A stretch of DNA of 64,000 bases. Origin: Mesorhizobium sp. NZP2077 (GTDB lineage: Bacteria > Pseudomonadota > Alphaproteobacteria > Rhizobiales > Rhizobiaceae). The stretch's first letter is position 1. Each line of letters starts with the position of its first letter. The translations under genes were made by a program, and so were the position numbers. The notes under the pieces were generated by a model that saw only the letters and a list, made by a program, of their open reading frames with translations, did no database searches and was not told where the DNA came from. Below, one piece after another: positions 61,508-64,000 of this stretch. Location: assembly GCF_013170805.1 (NCBI RefSeq), contig NZ_CP051293.1, positions 1,804,001 to 1,868,000 of the forward strand, in the 5' to 3' direction.

Positions 61508-62482
61508 ATGCCTTTGAAAGCGGAACTGCACTGCCACATTGAAGGGGCAGCGGCGCCAGAACTCGTTATCCGCCAGGCGCAGAAATACGGCAAGGACACT
61601 TCGCCCTATATCCAGAACGGCTCGTTTGTCTGGCACGATTTTACGTCTTTTCTCGCGGCTTACGACTTTTCCGCCGATCTGTTCCGCACCGAAGAGGATT
61701 ATGCGCGGCTGGCCGACCATTATCTGACCAGCCTGGCCCGAGACGGGGCGATCTATTCCGAGGTCTTCACCTCGCCGGACCATGCGACGAAGGCCGGGCT
61801 GTCGCCCAAGGCCTATACCGACGCGCTCGGGGAAGGCATGCTCCGCGCCAAGGCGAAGACCGGCATAGAGGGCCGCATGATCGTCACCGGCGTGCGCCAT
61901 GTCGGCGTCGAGTCGATCGAACAGGCAGCGCGCTTCGCGGCGCGCTGCGGGCATCCGCTGGTCACCGGCTTCGGCGTTGCCGGCGACGAGCGGATGGGCG
62001 AGATGGAGGACTATGTCCGGGCTTTCGAGATCGCCCGCGAAGCCGGGCTTGGCATCACCGTCCACGCTGGCGAACTGACCGGCTGGGAGACGGTGCAGGC
62101 GGCGCTCGACCATATCAAGCCTTCGCGTATCGGGCACGGCGTGCGGGCCATCGAAAACCCGGACCTTGTCCGGCGTATCGCCGACGAGGGCATCGTGCTG
62201 GAATGCTGCCCCGGCTCCAACATCGCGCTCAACGTGTTCGACAGTTTTGCCGACCATCCGTTTCCGGCGCTGCAGGCGGCCGGCTGCAAGGTGACGCTGA
62301 ACTCCGACGATCCGCCCTATTTCTGGACGTCGCTGAAGCGCGAATACGATATTGCAGCGGAGCATTTTGCGATGAACGAGAAGGCGCTGGCAGCCGTCAC
62401 CAGAACCGCCATCGAAGCCGCCTTCGTCGACCGGAAGACCAAAGCCGCACTTCTCGCCCGGCTGAACGGCACGGCACGCTGA
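61508..62482 (+). CDS. add: Adenosine deaminase
   Basis: 324 residues, a TIM-barrel amidohydrolase. Metal ligands H8 and H10 in ELHCHIEG, H186 in VHAGE with E189 as proton donor, and D267/D268 in NSDDPPYF. It deaminates adenosine to inosine; related alphaproteobacterial enzymes may prefer adenine, so the exact substrate is probable, not proven. Lies 152 bp before upp, with which it forms a salvage pair on the same strand. Confidence 0.92.
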   Translation: MPLKAELHCHIEGAAAPELVIRQAQKYGKDTSPYIQNGSFVWHDFTSFLAAYDFSADLFRTEEDYARLADHYLTSLARDGAIYSEVFTSPDHATKAGLSPKAYTDALGEGMLRAKAKTGIEGRMIVTGVRHVGVESIEQAARFAARCGHPLVTGFGVAGDERMGEMEDYVRAFEIAREAGLGITVHAGELTGWETVQAALDHIKPSRIGHGVRAIENPDLVRRIADEGIVLECCPGSNIALNVFDSFADHPFPALQAAGCKVTLNSDDPPYFWTSLKREYDIAAEHFAMNEKALAAVTRTAIEAAFVDRKTKAALLARLNGTAR

Positions 62483-62634
62483 TTTCTTCCGACAAAGCTG
62501 TGGTCGATGGCGGTCAAGCGGTTCCTTGGCCGGTCCATTGTCGTTAGGGTTCGCCCAGGCAGCTTGAAGCGCGACATATCCCCGGGGATTCATGCGCGCG
62601 GTTTCGGGCGACACGCATGCATCAGGAGAACATC

Positions 62635-63264
62635 ATGAAGGGCGTCACCGTCGTCGACCACCCGCTTGTCCAGCACAAGCTGACCATCATGCGCAAGAAG
62701 GAGACTTCCACGGCCGGCTTCCGGCGGCTGCTGCGCGAGATATCATTGCTGCTCGGCTACGAGGTCACCCGCAATCTCGAACTGACGACGACGACGATCG
62801 AGACGCCGATGGAGACCATGGAAGCGCCGACGCTGGAGGGCAAGAAGCTGGTGTTTGCTTCGGTGCTGCGCGCCGGCAACGGCTTGCTCGAGGGTCTACT
62901 CGACCTGGTGCCGGCGGCACGCGTCGCCCATGTCGGTCTCTACCGTGACCATGAGACGCTGGAGGCGGTCGAGTATTTCTTCAAGGCGCCAAGCGACCTC
63001 GCGGACCGGCTGGTGATCGTCGTCGACCCGATGCTGGCGACCGCCAATTCGGCGATCGCGGCGATCGACAAGCTGAAGCAGCGCGGCGCCACCAACATCC
63101 GTTTCCTGTGCCTGCTGGCGGCGCCCGAAGGCATAGAGCGCTTCACCAAGGCGCATCCGGATGTCCCGGTCTTCACCGCGTCCATAGACCGCCAGCTCAA
63201 CGAGAAGGGCTACATCATGCCCGGCCTCGGCGACGCCGGCGACCGCATGTATGGAACCAAGTAG
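62635..63264 (+). CDS. upp: Uracil phosphoribosyltransferase
   Basis: 209 residues. [20 protein letters not shown] at the start, the family [20 protein letters not shown] and the PRPP-binding loop [20 protein letters not shown], which replaces the usual ATGGS by ATANS, and the uracil loop [17 protein letters not shown]. It turns uracil plus PRPP into UMP. ATG at 62635 is preceded by AGGAGAA. Followed at once by a hairpin. Confidence 0.94.
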   Translation: MKGVTVVDHPLVQHKLTIMRKKETSTAGFRRLLREISLLLGYEVTRNLELTTTTIETPMETMEAPTLEGKKLVFASVLRAGNGLLEGLLDLVPAARVAHVGLYRDHETLEAVEYFFKAPSDLADRLVIVVDPMLATANSAIAAIDKLKQRGATNIRFLCLLAAPEGIERFTKAHPDVPVFTASIDRQLNEKGYIMPGLGDAGDRMYGTK

Positions 63265-63266
63265 TA

Positions 63267-63284
63267 CCAGGCAAAGTTGCCTGG
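63267..63284 (+). terminator. Hairpin after upp
   Basis: CCAGGCAA and TTGCCTGG are exact complements separated by 2 nt, starting 3 nt after the stop codon. Stem of 8 bp with a tight loop and only a weak T run afterwards. Confidence 0.55.
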
Positions 63285-63372
63285 CACGATTTACCGAATG
63301 TTTACGCAACGGCGCGGTTTTAGCGCCCGTTAAAGCGGCAAACACCATCCAGCGCTAATGAATCGGCTCTCA

Positions 63373-63478
63373 CTACAGCGCCGCGCGTCCATTCGGACGC
63401 GCAAAAGGACGCTGTAGCACTTTGTTTTTTGCGCATGATCCTTTCCGAAAAATCGATCCCGATTTTCGGGGTCATGCG
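63373..63478. repeat. Rhizobial palindromic repeats (CTACAGCG..CGCTGTAG and GCATGATCC..GGTCATGC)
   Basis: The first unit (63373-63417) has outer arms CTACAGCG/CGCTGTAG and inner arms GCGCGTCC/GGACGCGC. The second (63434-63478) has GCATGATCC and GGTCATGC ends around the imperfect CCGAAAAATCG / CGATTTTCGG stem. The pair lies immediately before the protease gene, and an in-frame upstream ATG of that gene (63474) is inside the repeat. Confidence 0.75.
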
Positions 63479-63491
63479 GCGAGGCCGATCC

Positions 63492-64000
63492 ATGCTGCGC
63501 AAGCTTCTCATCCTCAGCGTCTTTGCCGGTGCATCGGCATCGATCCCGGTTGTCTACCAGTCGAATCCGCAGATGTTCGAAAAGCTGCTGAAGTCGGCGG
63601 TGACGGCCAAGCCCGAGGTCGAGACGCCACCAGAGGTCAACCTGGCGTCTGTGCCCAACAAGCCGGTGGCGCCACTGCCGACCGGCCGCAAGGTCGTTGT
63701 CGCGGCGGACGCACGTGGGCATTTCTCATCGACCTTCAAACTCAACGGCCGTCAGGTCGACGGCATGATCGACACCGGCGCGACACTGGTCGCGGTCAAT
63801 ACGTCGACGGCGCGCAGGATTGGGCTGTCGCTCAATCCGTCCGATTTCAGCCACGAGGTCAGCACTGCCAACGGCACGATCAAGGCGGCGGTGGTGGCGA
63901 TTGATCGCCTTCAGATCGGCAGCATCAGCGTCGACAACGTGCAAGCCATAGTGCTCGACGACAAGGCGCTGCAGACCAATCTGATCGGCATGAGTTTTCT
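63492..64000 (+). CDS. Retropepsin-like aspartic protease, TIGR02281 family (clan AA), 3' end outside the window
   Basis: At least 169 residues, C-terminus cut. N-terminal signal/anchor (LRKLLILSVFAGASASIPVV), a linker, and the aspartic protease core with the catalytic D94 in MIDTGATLVAVNTSTARRIG and the later HEVSTANGTIKAAVV strand. One active-site Asp per subunit means it works as a dimer, as in retropepsins. The start at 63492 follows GAGG at 7 nt; an upstream ATG (63474) is in repeat sequence. Substrate unknown; likely periplasmic or membrane-bound. Confidence 0.85.
   Translation, partial: MLRKLLILSVFAGASASIPVVYQSNPQMFEKLLKSAVTAKPEVETPPEVNLASVPNKPVAPLPTGRKVVVAADARGHFSSTFKLNGRQVDGMIDTGATLVAVNTSTARRIGLSLNPSDFSHEVSTANGTIKAAVVAIDRLQIGSISVDNVQAIVLDDKALQTNLIGMSF

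Noticed and set aside
63373..63478. tRNA or small RNA gene after upp
   Set aside because: The stem structure matches dispersed rhizobial palindromes, with no cloverleaf or anticodon arm.

Overview
The window is high-GC alphaproteobacterial chromosome. Gene content and order point to the Rhizobiales, most likely a Mesorhizobium: cysG-DUF2849-cysI-cysH-DUF934, the lptC-lptA-lptB-rpoN-hpf-ptsN block, sppA-ihfB-lapA, ubiE-ubiB-coaBC, an ornithine-lipid acyltransferase and an IalB-type protein. The genus is my inference from recognised proteins and layout. No rRNA, tRNA, CRISPR array, prophage or complete insertion sequence was seen. The window is mostly core housekeeping DNA interrupted by short palindromic repeats, broken genes and one very large surface-protein gene.

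Layout. 1-1.7 kb: Kef/YbaL antiporter, cut by the window edge. 2.2-7.2 kb: assimilatory sulfate reduction operon. 7.2-11.2 kb: GMC oxidoreductase, DJ-1/PfpI protein, fatty acid desaturase, small unknown. 11.4-16.4 kb: grpE, a TRIC-type channel flanked by microsatellites, olsB behind a candidate PHO box, hybrid histidine kinase. 16.5-20.8 kb: acuI-like reductase, lspA, two RNA methyltransferases and a divergent WYL regulator. 20.9-24.4 kb: VOC and EVE proteins behind a near-perfect operator, then sppA-ihfB-lapA-OCD on the minus strand. 24.8-30.1 kb: LPS transport, sigma-54, hibernation factor and EIIA-Ntr. 30.2-31.1 kb: hsp20-DUF1150 with an RpoH promoter and a ROSE-like RNA thermometer. 31.2-35.9 kb: nucleoside hydrolase, a frameshifted small membrane gene, LysE exporter, amidase and ribokinase. 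35.9-37.8 kb: four-gene cluster of secreted spore-coat-U/pilin-like proteins. 38.0-43.5 kb: DNA repair (Ada/Ogt-like, endonuclease III), methyltransferase, a frameshifted DUF2214 gene, GNAT, OmpA-like protein. 43.5-47.8 kb: GGDEF-EAL protein, a deletion scar (CoA-transferase joined to citryl-CoA lyase), Nudix, small secreted protein. 48.1-57.0 kb: a 2740-residue autotransporter with about 28 glycine-rich repeats, followed by an IalB protein. 57.0-64 kb: coaBC, ubiB, ubiE, add, upp and a retropepsin-like protease cut by the window edge.

How the genes work together. The first operon makes siroheme, reduces activated sulfate to sulfite and then to sulfide. lptCAB supply the inner-membrane and periplasmic parts of LPS export next to the nitrogen regulatory pair rpoN/ptsN. 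Nucleoside hydrolase, ribokinase, adenosine deaminase and uracil phosphoribosyltransferase form a scattered salvage set.

Most notable. CoaBC carries an N-terminal ribbon-helix-helix domain of the FitA antitoxin type, and its promoter contains three TGATnGCA-like half-sites, which suggests a CoA-biosynthesis enzyme that represses its own gene. Other strong signals are the ROSE-like thermometer, the PHO box at olsB, the WYL operator, and the giant repeat autotransporter with a perfect 16-bp palindrome in its divergent promoter region.
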